This document shows positions 1 through 7,900 of a stretch of DNA of 12,477 bases, in pieces. The notes under the pieces are model-generated. The model did no database searches and was not told the origin of the DNA. It worked only from the letters and a program-made list of their open reading frames with translations. This stretch comes from Candidatus Altarchaeales archaeon (GTDB lineage Archaea; Altiarchaeota; Altiarchaeia; IMC4; QMZM01), in the NCBI GenBank assembly GCA_003663175.1, contig QMZM01000026.1:1-12477 (forward strand), read 5' to 3'. The translations under genes were made by a program, and so were the position numbers. Position 1 is the stretch's first letter. Each line of letters starts with the position of its first letter.

Positions 1-11
1 GATGCAAATAA

Positions 12-57
12 TTTACATAGTTTACATAGATTATATAAATTCTACATATATCGTAGA
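12..57 (+). promoter_or_regulatory. Promoter and possible operator of the AbrB-PhoU operon
   Basis: A good archaeal TATA box (TTATATAAAT, 31-40) would place transcription start near 60-63, giving a leader of about 22 bases before the ATG at 85. Just upstream lies a perfect tandem 9-mer, TTTACATAG, at 12-20 and 21-29. Just downstream of the box lies an inverted repeat with arms TCTAC (41-45) and GTAGA (53-57). The repeats are seen directly. Their role as regulator sites is inferred from their position on both sides of the TATA box. Confidence 0.5.
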
Positions 58-84
58 TAAGATATATTTATAAAAATAACTAAA

Positions 85-1005
85 ATGGAATATAGAAAAC
101 TCCAAATAACCGGAAAATCAACATTTGTTATCTCGATCCCGAAGGAATGGATAAAGAGGAATAATCTAAGGAAGGGGGACATTCTACAAATAGAGGAGGT
201 TGGTAATGCCCTCATGATAAGGATTGGCAAGGACAGGGGAAGGGAAGAGAAGATAGAAATCAAGGATGAGGATAAGATGGCTCTCTCCAGGCTCTTGATT
301 ACAAAATACATACAGGGATATGATACAATTGACTTCGTATCAAATAAATTCATTGAACAGGAGAAGAAGAATTATCTAAAGAGAATTTCTAACTTTCTCA
401 TAGGAATGGAGCCATTCGGAGAAACACATAATGAGATAGTATTTAAAATGCTTATGCAAGAAGGAATTGACCTCATATCGACGATCGATAGAATGTATGA
501 TATGTCATTCTCCTCATTAAGGAACATTATTCGAGCCATAAAGAATTCTGACGGGATTAATGAAAATTTTCTTAGGTCAATAATCGAAATGGATGATGAG
601 ATTGATAAATTCTATTTTCTCGTATTGAGGCAACTATCAAGTAAATATGGTGCAGATGTGACCGCATGGGTGCAAATCGTTAAGAGTATTGAGAGGCTAT
701 CGGATCATATAGAGAATATCGCATCCCTGCTTTTGAAGGGAGAAAAAATTGAATATTCTCGGCATTATGAGTCGTTAATTATGCTCTATGGTCAGGTCAT
801 GCTCGCACTTCGTTCGCAAAACCCAAAGATTGCCGAGGAAGTGCTGAGTGGTGTGGAAAAGTTCAGAATCGAGGAGAGAAAATCATTAGAGAAATCACTA
901 AAAAAGTACGATGATAACAAGAGATCGATACTTATAAACGAAAGTCTTAGGAGGATTGGCGAATATATCTCTGACATTGCCGAGGGTGTGATAAATATGC
1001 ATTAA
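85..1005 (+). CDS. AbrB/PhoU two-domain regulator (archaeal phosphate-uptake-regulator-like)
   Basis: The 306-residue protein opens with a SpoVT/AbrB-type swapped-hairpin DNA-binding domain (about residues 3-48, with the pattern ITGKSTFVISIPKEW and a later KGD). A helical PhoU region follows (about 115-303). PhoU-type acidic signatures are visible: EMDDEID at 168-174, SIERLSDHIEN at 201-211, and a weaker second-repeat copy at 286-300, where the usual ER is RR. PhoU proteins bind metal through such acidic clusters and modulate Pst transport and PhoR signalling; archaeal fusions to AbrB are thought to be direct regulators. No pst or phoR gene is in the window, so phosphate as the signal is not shown. 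It is first in a cluster with the DUF3795 gene (2-base gap) and the archaemetzincin gene. Autoregulation through the upstream repeats is inference. The start is supported by the AbrB domain beginning at residue 3. Confidence 0.85.
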   Translation: MEYRKLQITGKSTFVISIPKEWIKRNNLRKGDILQIEEVGNALMIRIGKDRGREEKIEIKDEDKMALSRLLITKYIQGYDTIDFVSNKFIEQEKKNYLKRISNFLIGMEPFGETHNEIVFKMLMQEGIDLISTIDRMYDMSFSSLRNIIRAIKNSDGINENFLRSIIEMDDEIDKFYFLVLRQLSSKYGADVTAWVQIVKSIERLSDHIENIASLLLKGEKIEYSRHYESLIMLYGQVMLALRSQNPKIAEEVLSGVEKFRIEERKSLEKSLKKYDDNKRSILINESLRRIGEYISDIAEGVINMH

Positions 1006-1007
1006 GA

Positions 1008-1256
1008 ATGAAAATAGGAACATGTGGTGTTGTTTGCGAGTATTGTCCAAGATTGAGAATTGGAAAATGTTCGGGTTGTAATCCAAATCCATACTGCGGA
1101 ATGCCGGACTGTGCAGAAGAGAGGGGAATTAGATATTGCTTTGAATGCGATGAATTTCCGTGCGACAGACACTATGGAAGAAAGAGAAATCTGGTCATAT
1201 ATGATAAAAATTGGCTAAACTTCATAAAAAAGGAAATATCGGAAGATGAATCTTGA
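1008..1256 (+). CDS. Small cysteine-rich DUF3795-family protein
   Basis: This 82-residue protein has ten cysteines (6, 10, 13, 21, 24, 30, 35, 44, 47, 52) in the order CG-x2-C-x2-CP, CxGC, C-x4-C, CxEC and PC. This matches the DUF3795 family of small presumed metal- or Fe-S-binding proteins. The C-terminal 30 residues are basic and cysteine-free (YGRKRN, then a short helix). The family's biochemical function is unknown to me. The gene starts 2 bases after the phoU-like stop codon and its end overlaps the archaemetzincin start by 11 bases, so translation is probably coupled across all three. A GGTGTGAT stretch about 20 bases upstream could serve weakly as a ribosome binding site. Metal binding is inferred from the cysteines only. 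Confidence 0.8.
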   Translation: MKIGTCGVVCEYCPRLRIGKCSGCNPNPYCGMPDCAEERGIRYCFECDEFPCDRHYGRKRNLVIYDKNWLNFIKKEISEDES

Positions 1257-1719
1257 ACTTTTCTATTCAAGAAATTGTAGGGATATTATAGATGATATTG
1301 AGAATGCACTTACTAACGCGTACGGGATAGAGATTAATGATTATGAGGAATTGGAGCCAATTTATTCCGCATATAATCGCAGAAGGGGACAATATGATGC
1401 ATTTCCTTTACTTAATTTTCTGATTAGTAGGAAAACCAAGGAGATCGCACTCTGGGTCATTGATAAAGATATTTATTGTGATAATATGAATTTCATATTT
1501 GGATATGCATCTCAAGGAAATGGTGCCATTCTCTCTATCTATCGTCTCAATTCTACCGAATTGATTCGAAAGGAGGCAATTCATGAGGTCGGGCATGTCC
1601 TCGGCTTAGGTCATTGCCATAACCACTGCGTAATGCAATTCTCAAATTCGGTTGAAGAAGCGATGAAGAAGCCATCTGAGTTATGTGAGGAATGTAAGAG
1701 GGTTCTAAATTTGGTTTAA
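1246..1719 (+). CDS. amzA: Archaemetzincin (zinc metalloprotease)
   Basis: The protein has 157 residues. Residues 113-130 carry the archaemetzincin signature HExxHxxGxxH (H113, E114, H117, H123). The downstream cysteines that form a second, structural zinc site follow: C124, C128, then CEEC at 147-150, with the Met-turn residue at M130. Archaemetzincins are soluble M54-family metallopeptidases of archaea and vertebrates whose natural substrates are poorly known. C124 and C128 are three residues apart, whereas the published signature has HC-x4-C; I read this as a one-residue loop shortening. The gene overlaps the DUF3795 gene by 11 bases and faces the nrdG-like gene tail to tail with only 6 bases between, leaving no room for an independent terminator. 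The start follows an A/G-rich GGAAATATCGGAAG stretch. Confidence 0.92.
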   Translation: MNLELFYSRNCRDIIDDIENALTNAYGIEINDYEELEPIYSAYNRRRGQYDAFPLLNFLISRKTKEIALWVIDKDIYCDNMNFIFGYASQGNGAILSIYRLNSTELIRKEAIHEVGHVLGLGHCHNHCVMQFSNSVEEAMKKPSELCEECKRVLNLV

Positions 1720-1725
1720 TATAAT

Positions 1726-2466
1726 CTAAAACTCTATCTCTTCGAATCCATTCTCTTGAGTTACTATCCGAACCCTTGTTTTTGGAAGGAATTTCTTTGC
1801 AATTCTTCCGAGTTTTATCATATCTTCTCTCTTCAGCGTTTCCAATTCCTCAAATTTCTCATCTAAGGTGTTGCTTGGTCTGAATTGCTGTAGTGTGTAA
1901 TAATCAAACTCCACATTCCTCACGATCTTCGCAATATCCCTAATGTCATTAGAATCTACCAGATTTGGGACTATTGTGGTCCTTGCTTCCTTTGGCATTT
2001 TCCATTTCTTTAGTATCTCTAAACTCTCTTGGATTCTGTCGATATTGCAATTAATTCCAACCAATTTATCATATCTTCTATCTAATGGTGACTTTACATC
2101 TACTGATACGAAATCCAAGAATTTCAGTGCAGTTTTTAATCTATCTGGAAAATACAAATTTGTGTCAATCTTTATCAATAATTCCGTCTCATTCCTCATT
2201 CTTCTTAGCAATTCTATAACATTCTTTTGCATCAATGGCTCTCCACCGGTAACGCAAACCGCATCTATCACGAAATTTTCATTCAAGAAATTTATTATGT
2301 CCTCAATATCAACGATACTGCAATTTCTCTCCAGCACCAACTCTTTATTCTGGCACCAGCCACATCTAAACGGGCATCCGCAGAGATAAACGACAGCACA
2401 CAATTTTCCAATATAATCGACGGTTGAACTATCCACTATACCTCCTATTTTCAATTTACCTTGCAA
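1726..2466 (-). CDS. nrdG: Radical-SAM activating enzyme, anaerobic ribonucleotide reductase activase type
   Basis: The 246-residue radical-SAM protein has CxxxCxxC at C31, C35 and C38 for the 4Fe-4S cluster, GGEP at 74-77 (SAM amine contact) and DTN at 101-103. The start VDSSTVDYIGK followed by a hydrophobic strand and CGCPFRCGWC is typical of the archaeal NrdG-like group (TIGR02495 style). Such enzymes cleave S-adenosylmethionine to place a glycyl radical on a partner, usually the anaerobic ribonucleoside-triphosphate reductase NrdD. No nrdD is in the window, so a different glycyl-radical partner is possible. Translation probably starts at TTG (2466): it is preceded four bases upstream by GGTGAT, a good Shine-Dalgarno match, and the one upstream in-phase alternative is closed by a stop. 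The promoter is shared head to head with the vWA gene. Confidence 0.85.
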   Translation of the reverse strand: MQGKLKIGGIVDSSTVDYIGKLCAVVYLCGCPFRCGWCQNKELVLERNCSIVDIEDIINFLNENFVIDAVCVTGGEPLMQKNVIELLRRMRNETELLIKIDTNLYFPDRLKTALKFLDFVSVDVKSPLDRRYDKLVGINCNIDRIQESLEILKKWKMPKEARTTIVPNLVDSNDIRDIAKIVRNVEFDYYTLQQFRPSNTLDEKFEELETLKREDMIKLGRIAKKFLPKTRVRIVTQENGFEEIEF

Positions 2467-2470
2467 TCAA

Positions 2471-2476
2471 ATCACC
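2471..2476 (-). promoter_or_regulatory. Shine-Dalgarno site fixing the TTG start of the nrdG-like gene
   Basis: On the minus strand GGTGAT (complement of the archaeal 16S rRNA tail) lies four bases before the TTG at 2466. With the TATA element near 2511 the leader would be about 19 bases, enough to contain this site. This supports a rare start codon over a longer or shorter reading. Confidence 0.5.
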
Positions 2477-2505
2477 ATTTCGTGTAAGATTTAATGTAAG
2501 GGATG

Positions 2506-2517
2506 ATATTTATATTC
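2506..2517. promoter_or_regulatory. Near-symmetric TATA element between nrdG-like and vWA genes
   Basis: ATATTTATATTC reads as a TATA-like element on both strands. Toward nrdG it would give a start near 2485. Toward the vWA gene it would give a start near 2537 and a leader of about 14 bases. A weaker AT-rich box at 2521-2531 would instead make the vWA transcript leaderless. I cannot decide between these from sequence alone. Confidence 0.4.
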
Positions 2518-2531
2518 ATACAAAAAATAAA

Positions 2532-2558
2532 TGTTATAAAATTGTTATAAAATGTTAT
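2532..2558 (+). repeat. 11-bp tandem repeat spanning the vWA start codon
   Basis: TGTTATAAAAT occurs at 2532-2542 and again at 2543-2553, followed by a partial third copy, GTTAT (2554-2558). The ATG at 2552 is formed at the junction of copies two and three. The unit contains a TATA-like TATAAAA. It could be an operator, a translation-control element, or a simple slippage product. Confidence 0.6.
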
Positions 2559-4474
2559 CCAGCATTATGAATCCCTGGGCATTCTTGGGTTTATTGCTTT
2601 TAATTCCCATCATTATACTTTACCTCCTGAAACCCAAACCCAAGCGAATAAGATTTCCGACAATAATGTTTATAACGAGGGTAGAGAGGGATAGACGATT
2701 TAGATTCTTCCCCAAGAGATTTGTAAGAGACCCTTTATTGATCGTACAGATATTGATCATATTATTATTTGTTATCGCGATCGCCGACCCCTACATGAAG
2801 ACGAGGGTGAAGAAGGGTATTGCTGAGAATGTTGTATTCATAATTGACTCATCTGCAAGTATGCGGGCAACCGACATATATCCAAATAGATTCGAAAGAG
2901 CCAAGCAAATCGTGAATGGGATATTGGATAAAATGCAAGAAGGGACAAAAGTTAGCATATTATTGGCAGAGAATGTGCCCATTATTGTATTGAAGAATTC
3001 TAATAAGGAAAATGCCAAGTCCGTCCTGAATCAGATAGAATGCGGAGATACTCCAACAAATATAGGTGATGCGATACTCTTTGCCAAGGATATGTTATCG
3101 GATGTAAGTGGTAGTAAGGAAATCTATTTGATTTCCGACTTTTCAAACACGGAGGGGATGGATGTTGGTGTTGCATGTAGTATCGCGGAGAAGGATGGAA
3201 TTGATGTCAATCTCTTAGAAATAAATAATAATGGTGAAAATATGGGAATTGTCGGTATTCAAGGTAAGAGATTCCTGAGCGAAAGAGATAGGTTCTACCT
3301 AACATTCACGGTTAGGAATTACTATGAAACAGATAAGGATGTTGAAATTGAAATTTGGCTCAATGATAATCTAATTTCAAAAATAAATGATAAGATACCC
3401 AGAAATTCGGAGAGATTGTTCTATATTGAGGATAAGATCTCATACGACCTTGGGATTATTCGCGTTATGCTGAATGTGAATGATAACTTGGAAGTGGATA
3501 ATCGCGCATTTCTCGTCATTCCAAAAATAAAGAAATACAACATTCTCCTGATAACTAATGACAGCGCAGATGACTTCCTGAAATATGCAATAATGGCGTC
3601 ACCCGATTTTAATCTAAGTGTTGCAATCTCTCCGGTTATTCCAGAATTCCATAAATTTGATACAATAATTCACGGAAGAATCGATAAGAATAGAATCCTC
3701 GATGGCATGTATCATGACCTAAAATCATATGTAGAATCTGGCGGAAATCTCATAATCCTTCCATATCAAGATTTAATAGATATTCAGAATCGAGAACCCG
3801 AACTTGGAGAATTGATGCCCACAACCCTCAAATGGTTGATGAATTCTGAGAAGTATATTGAGATAAATGCGGAACATGAGATTATGAGAGATGTCATCAT
3901 GGCAGACATCATCGTGAAGAAATACTACAAGAATACGCAAAAGAATAATTCAATTGTGATAGCAGAGGTTGGAAATGAACCACTAATTCTCTATCATAAA
4001 TATGGTTCCGGTAGGGTAGTTTATATGGGTCTAAACCCAAATAGTGAATGGAGTAATTTCTACTATAGTTCATCGATGCCAGTGTTCTGGTTTAAATTGA
4101 TAAGATGGATAAATCGAAAAGACATGGCATTAATGAATAATTTTAAGACTGGAGAGTATATCCCATTAGATGTCAATACAACCATTGTAACACCATCTAA
4201 GAAGGTAATGAAGGGAAAAAATCTAATTCTTGATGAAATTGGTCTATACGAGGTAAATCTAAATTCAATAAGTGATATGATTGCTGTAAATCTGATAGAT
4301 GAGAGTGAATCTGATATAAGAAAATCGATTCAAATAGATATAACTACCACCATGGGTGATGAAGAAGATGTTGAAGTGAATATAGAACTGTATCCATATG
4401 TCCTGGGTATTGTGATATTGTTCATAATTACAGAATTAATACTGTATAGGAAGAGGGGGTATTTTGTCTCATGA
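2552..4474 (+). CDS. BatA-type von Willebrand factor A membrane protein
   Basis: The 640-residue protein has the layout of BatA/double-transmembrane proteins. An N-terminal membrane segment (about 9-26) is followed by a basic KPKPKRIRFP stretch, a second segment (about 61-79) and a vWA domain (about 91-220). The vWA domain has a MIDAS motif DxSxS at D99, S101 and S103, a threonine candidate in TPTN (167-170), and D196 in LISDFSN. An Ig-like beta region (about 240-315) comes next, then a glutamine-amidotransferase-like fold (about 328-510, with YGSGRVVYMGLN at 484-495), then a final membrane helix (about 613-632) and a basic tail. vWA domains bind partners through a divalent metal. Bacterial relatives often work with MoxR AAA+ ATPases, but no MoxR or other Bat gene is present here, so partner and role are unknown. 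It diverges from the nrdG-like gene and its stop codon interlocks with that of the roadblock gene. Confidence 0.82.
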   Translation: MLSSIMNPWAFLGLLLLIPIIILYLLKPKPKRIRFPTIMFITRVERDRRFRFFPKRFVRDPLLIVQILIILLFVIAIADPYMKTRVKKGIAENVVFIIDSSASMRATDIYPNRFERAKQIVNGILDKMQEGTKVSILLAENVPIIVLKNSNKENAKSVLNQIECGDTPTNIGDAILFAKDMLSDVSGSKEIYLISDFSNTEGMDVGVACSIAEKDGIDVNLLEINNNGENMGIVGIQGKRFLSERDRFYLTFTVRNYYETDKDVEIEIWLNDNLISKINDKIPRNSERLFYIEDKISYDLGIIRVMLNVNDNLEVDNRAFLVIPKIKKYNILLITNDSADDFLKYAIMASPDFNLSVAISPVIPEFHKFDTIIHGRIDKNRILDGMYHDLKSYVESGGNLIILPYQDLIDIQNREPELGELMPTTLKWLMNSEKYIEINAEHEIMRDVIMADIIVKKYYKNTQKNNSIVIAEVGNEPLILYHKYGSGRVVYMGLNPNSEWSNFYYSSSMPVFWFKLIRWINRKDMALMNNFKTGEYIPLDVNTTIVTPSKKVMKGKNLILDEIGLYEVNLNSISDMIAVNLIDESESDIRKSIQIDITTTMGDEEDVEVNIELYPYVLGIVILFIITELILYRKRGYFVS

Positions 4475-4855
4475 AATTAAGTTCTTTATCTTAGCTGAAT
4501 AGGACTTCAACTTAACAATTGTCAAGCCGATATTTGCGTTCTCCCGCAGTAATGCGACAACAATTCCGTTATTTATATCTATCACAATGAATGTGCCTTT
4601 ATCGGTTTCCGTATATACCCAGTGTGCATGTCCCTTTCCAAGTAGGGATAGTGCACTCTCAGCGGCACTATATAGTGCCGCAGATATGGCAGAAAATGAA
4701 ATAACATCCAAATCGGACGGCATTCTTACTGAAATTGGCAAGCCATCCTTTGTTATTACCCCCACGGCCTTAACATCATCAAGTGCGAGTTCTATTTCTC
4801 TCAGGGTTTTGTTCAAGATTTCCTTCTTGGACAACTTTGAATTTTCTGAACTCAT
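4469..4855 (-). CDS. Roadblock/LC7 domain protein
   Basis: The 128-residue protein has a charged first helix (residues 8-27), then the roadblock pattern: GVITKDGLPISVR (32-44), a small-residue helix FSAISAALYSAAESALS (54-70), a strand FIVIDINNGIVVALL (89-103) and a C-terminal helix. Archaeal and bacterial roadblock proteins (MglB-like) are homodimers that regulate small Ras-like GTPases or act as scaffolds. No GTPase gene is in this window, so the partner is not identified. The gene lies between two membrane-protein genes; with vWA it shares only a tail-to-tail 6-base overlap. A TATA-like box centred about 24 bases before the ATG predicts a leaderless message. Confidence 0.85.
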   Translation of the reverse strand: MSSENSKLSKKEILNKTLREIELALDDVKAVGVITKDGLPISVRMPSDLDVISFSAISAALYSAAESALSLLGKGHAHWVYTETDKGTFIVIDINNGIVVALLRENANIGLTIVKLKSYSAKIKNLIS

Positions 4856-4873
4856 AACAAATTCTTATGATTT

Positions 4874-4884
4874 TTTTAAAAATA
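4874..4884 (-). promoter_or_regulatory. TATA box of the roadblock gene
   Basis: On the minus strand ATTTTTAAA is centred near 4879, about 24 bases upstream of the ATG at 4855. That spacing predicts transcription starting at or next to the start codon, a leaderless message. No Shine-Dalgarno site is visible in the short upstream stretch, which agrees. Confidence 0.5.
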
Positions 4885-4915
4885 ATTACACTTGATGATT
4901 AATAAATCGACAGTT

Positions 4916-4922
4916 AAAAAAA
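4916..4922 (-). terminator. T-run terminator after aglB
   Basis: Seven T's in a row on the minus strand occur 20-27 bases after the aglB stop codon, in the 87-base gap before the roadblock promoter. Archaeal RNA polymerase terminates at such T-tracts. No stable hairpin accompanies it. Confidence 0.45.
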
Positions 4923-4942
4923 CTAAAAGATTGGGTTGAATC

Positions 4943-7900
4943 TTACATGTATTCTGATTTATTTGATATATTTGATATGCTCTCGTTAATGCTCTCTGGA
5001 TAAATTATTCTATATGCCCTCACATATCCGAGAAATGAATAATCATCATAACTATCAAATCCATCAATCAATTTGAAATATCTTGGCTTCTCTATTGTTG
5101 GTAGAGCAAGTCCAATCGCTTTATATTCCTCCAAATAATCACCTAAGTAAAGCCTCGTTATCATATAGTTGCTGAATTCCTCCGGAACTGCAACCAGAGT
5201 TGTCAGAGTTGGAAAGTCAATGAAATTATTACTGCCATAATTCAATGCATTTCCGAGGACATTCCTCAATGAATGGATTCCAAGAATTGAAATCTTATTA
5301 ACATTTTGGAATGAATCCCACGAGACACTCCCCTCGGATGTGATTGCTGATATCTTACTTATTCTATCCCCAACGATCTCAAAATCCAATATGAAGAATC
5401 CGCCACAGAAGAATCTGACATTGCTTACTTTCTCTATGCCGCCATCCTCAGTTACTCTGAGCCTTGGTTTTAGAATACTGTGCCTTGGAGAGAATTGGCA
5501 ATGTATATAACCCCCTCTCTCCCCCTCTATCCTTGGATTATATACCCTAATTCCCGAAATTCTGAATTCGTCTCCTGTCGATGACGATATTGGGATTATT
5601 TTCAAGAATCTTGCCTTTATGTCATTAAATTTATCTATCTGCAATCCACTATAATATTTATCCGTCTTATCCACGATCATCTTCCAATCTCTGCCATCTA
5701 TCGATGCATATATTCTGTACTTATAACCCCTTCCATCTATACTCCATAAGTCAATTTCAGTTTTATTTATCACAAATTCGCTGGTAAGGTCAATTGATAT
5801 GAATCCGGTTTTATTTGTGTCATTATCTATACGAACATGCGCATATCCATTATCTCTATCATTTCCACGGATCAATCTATCACAATTTCCACCATTTATA
5901 CACTTCACTCCAACACCAATTGCCTTAAACGGGATATAGCCCCCCAAACCAGAAGTCGCAATGAAGTGTGGCGCTCCAGCCTTGCCTATCATCGTATAGT
6001 CGATCATGACAATTGTCGCATTGTATTTTCTTGCAATTCTCAATGCATCACTCTCATTCTCAACCAAGACATGAAACTTTGCAATATCCTGAACCATAAA
6101 TCTATTCGCCTTTGTATTATCTAATATACTTGTTCTATGTGATACCGCCGCGATCCAATGTCCATAGTCCCACCATGTCAGAACGACCGTATCTGAGGGC
6201 TGAGTCTTGAGCCATTCAAGTGCGGGGTACCAGTATCTTATATCGCCAGCTATCGCACGGTACATAAGTGAGGCGCCACCAAACGGCTGGAGTAGTGGCA
6301 CTCCAGAGAAGGAGTAGAACAATGGAATCGCCACAAGTAGAAATGTCGGGATTATCCGAAAACTCTCCAAGTCACTTCTCCTTAAAATTATTGTTAATCC
6401 GAGAGTTGAGCCCAGCGCAACGATTGGAACTGAAGCGACGAACTGATACTGGGATTTATTAATTACTCCCCATATCATCGGCAAACTCCACACAAGAATG
6501 AATATTGGTCCGAGAGAATGCCCCTTCACCATCATATAAATTAGAACGGGAATCATCAATAATCCCATAATTATCGCAATTCCAAAGCCACTAAAGTTAT
6601 TTCCACCAACGAGCGAATTTATGCATGATGGATATGTCCCCATAACATTTATCCTAAAATTATCACATAATGGATTCTGCTCCGCGGTTGTCATACCAAT
6701 GATCTCACTCACTCGAGCGCCTTTTATCGTATAAACAACCAGATTTAGAATCCTTATGGGGTCTAAAATGGTAGCTGAGAATAATATTGTCAATACTAGA
6801 ATAGAAATTCCAACTAGTGTTATGTTTTCCTCTATAAACCTCTCTAATCTCATCTCGATTCTCTCTTTCTCCATAATTTTATCCCTTGACTTGGTCTTCT
6901 TTTCATTTCCACCCATTATCTTCGTTCTCAAAAACTCGAGGAATAATGAGGAGAAGAATGGTACCGCAACGGAGGCAAGGAACAGAGTTGGGGGCAAGGT
7001 AAAGACCGGCAGTTTTCCTGGAGAATGGAGAATTAATGGATGTAATTGACTTATGGCGATTGCTATGATGAAGTATGGTATGTGTTCTGCACAATTCCTC
7101 TTATGAATTAGATTTATTAAGGAATATAAAAATGAAAATAGACCCAGGACAACTATGGCATAGATATATCCAGAATATGTCAGATTCAACAGCAAGAGTG
7201 AGAATCCCGCCATAATTGACCACAGAAAACTCTTTCTTCTTAACGAAATTATGAAGAGTAGGAATGACGAAACCATCAGAAACATTCCGAGTGCATCATC
7301 CTCACAGTTTGCTGCAATAGCCTTTGTAGCAAATGCCGGACTTAACATAAGCATGAATGCTCCAAGAATCGCGGCGCTATAGTTATAAGGCTCAAAATCT
7401 GAGAATAAATCCCTGATTAATAGATAGAAAACCAGGACCGTGAATGATGCAAATACCCCAGCATATATCATTGCAACATCGTGTAGAGTGAAGCCAAACT
7501 TATCTGCTATTAAGGATACGGAAGCCATGAAGACCGATGCAAAGAATCTATACCTTGACAAGTCTGGTGGGTCCGTTGGATAAACAAGAATCTCGCGATT
7601 CATGACATGTCCCGTATTAATGATGTGCTCCGCCTGCCTATAGAAGAAATACGGGTCTAATGCAACAAGGTATTTGCCGGTCCATCCATAATTCTCAACA
7701 CTGATCCCGGGAGCCACATGAAGTACCAATGCTGAGATAAAGATTGCCGTGATTAATGAAATTCTCAACTCGATAATTTCATGCAGAAATAGTGCATAAA
7801 AAAATATGAATATTGCAAATATCATGGAAAAGACGGCATAATCACGAAAATCAAGAATTCCATTGATAGATGATAGATCCTGAAGCGATGCCTTATGTAG

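Noticed and set aside
1943..2389. 148-codon open frame on the + strand opposite the nrdG-like gene
   Set aside because: It is a Ser/Leu/Phe-rich antisense shadow. The minus-strand frame has clear radical-SAM motifs.
4587..4895. 102-codon + strand frame across the roadblock gene
   Set aside because: It is antisense to a well-supported roadblock domain and reads through its promoter.
4893..4898. TGATGA resembling a C box of a C/D guide RNA in the aglB-roadblock gap
   Set aside because: No CTGA D box follows at a suitable distance on the same strand, and the flanks do not form a terminal stem.
6756..7049. 97-codon open frame inside aglB on the opposite strand
   Set aside because: It lies wholly inside the membrane-spanning part of aglB and shows no motif or ribosome binding site.
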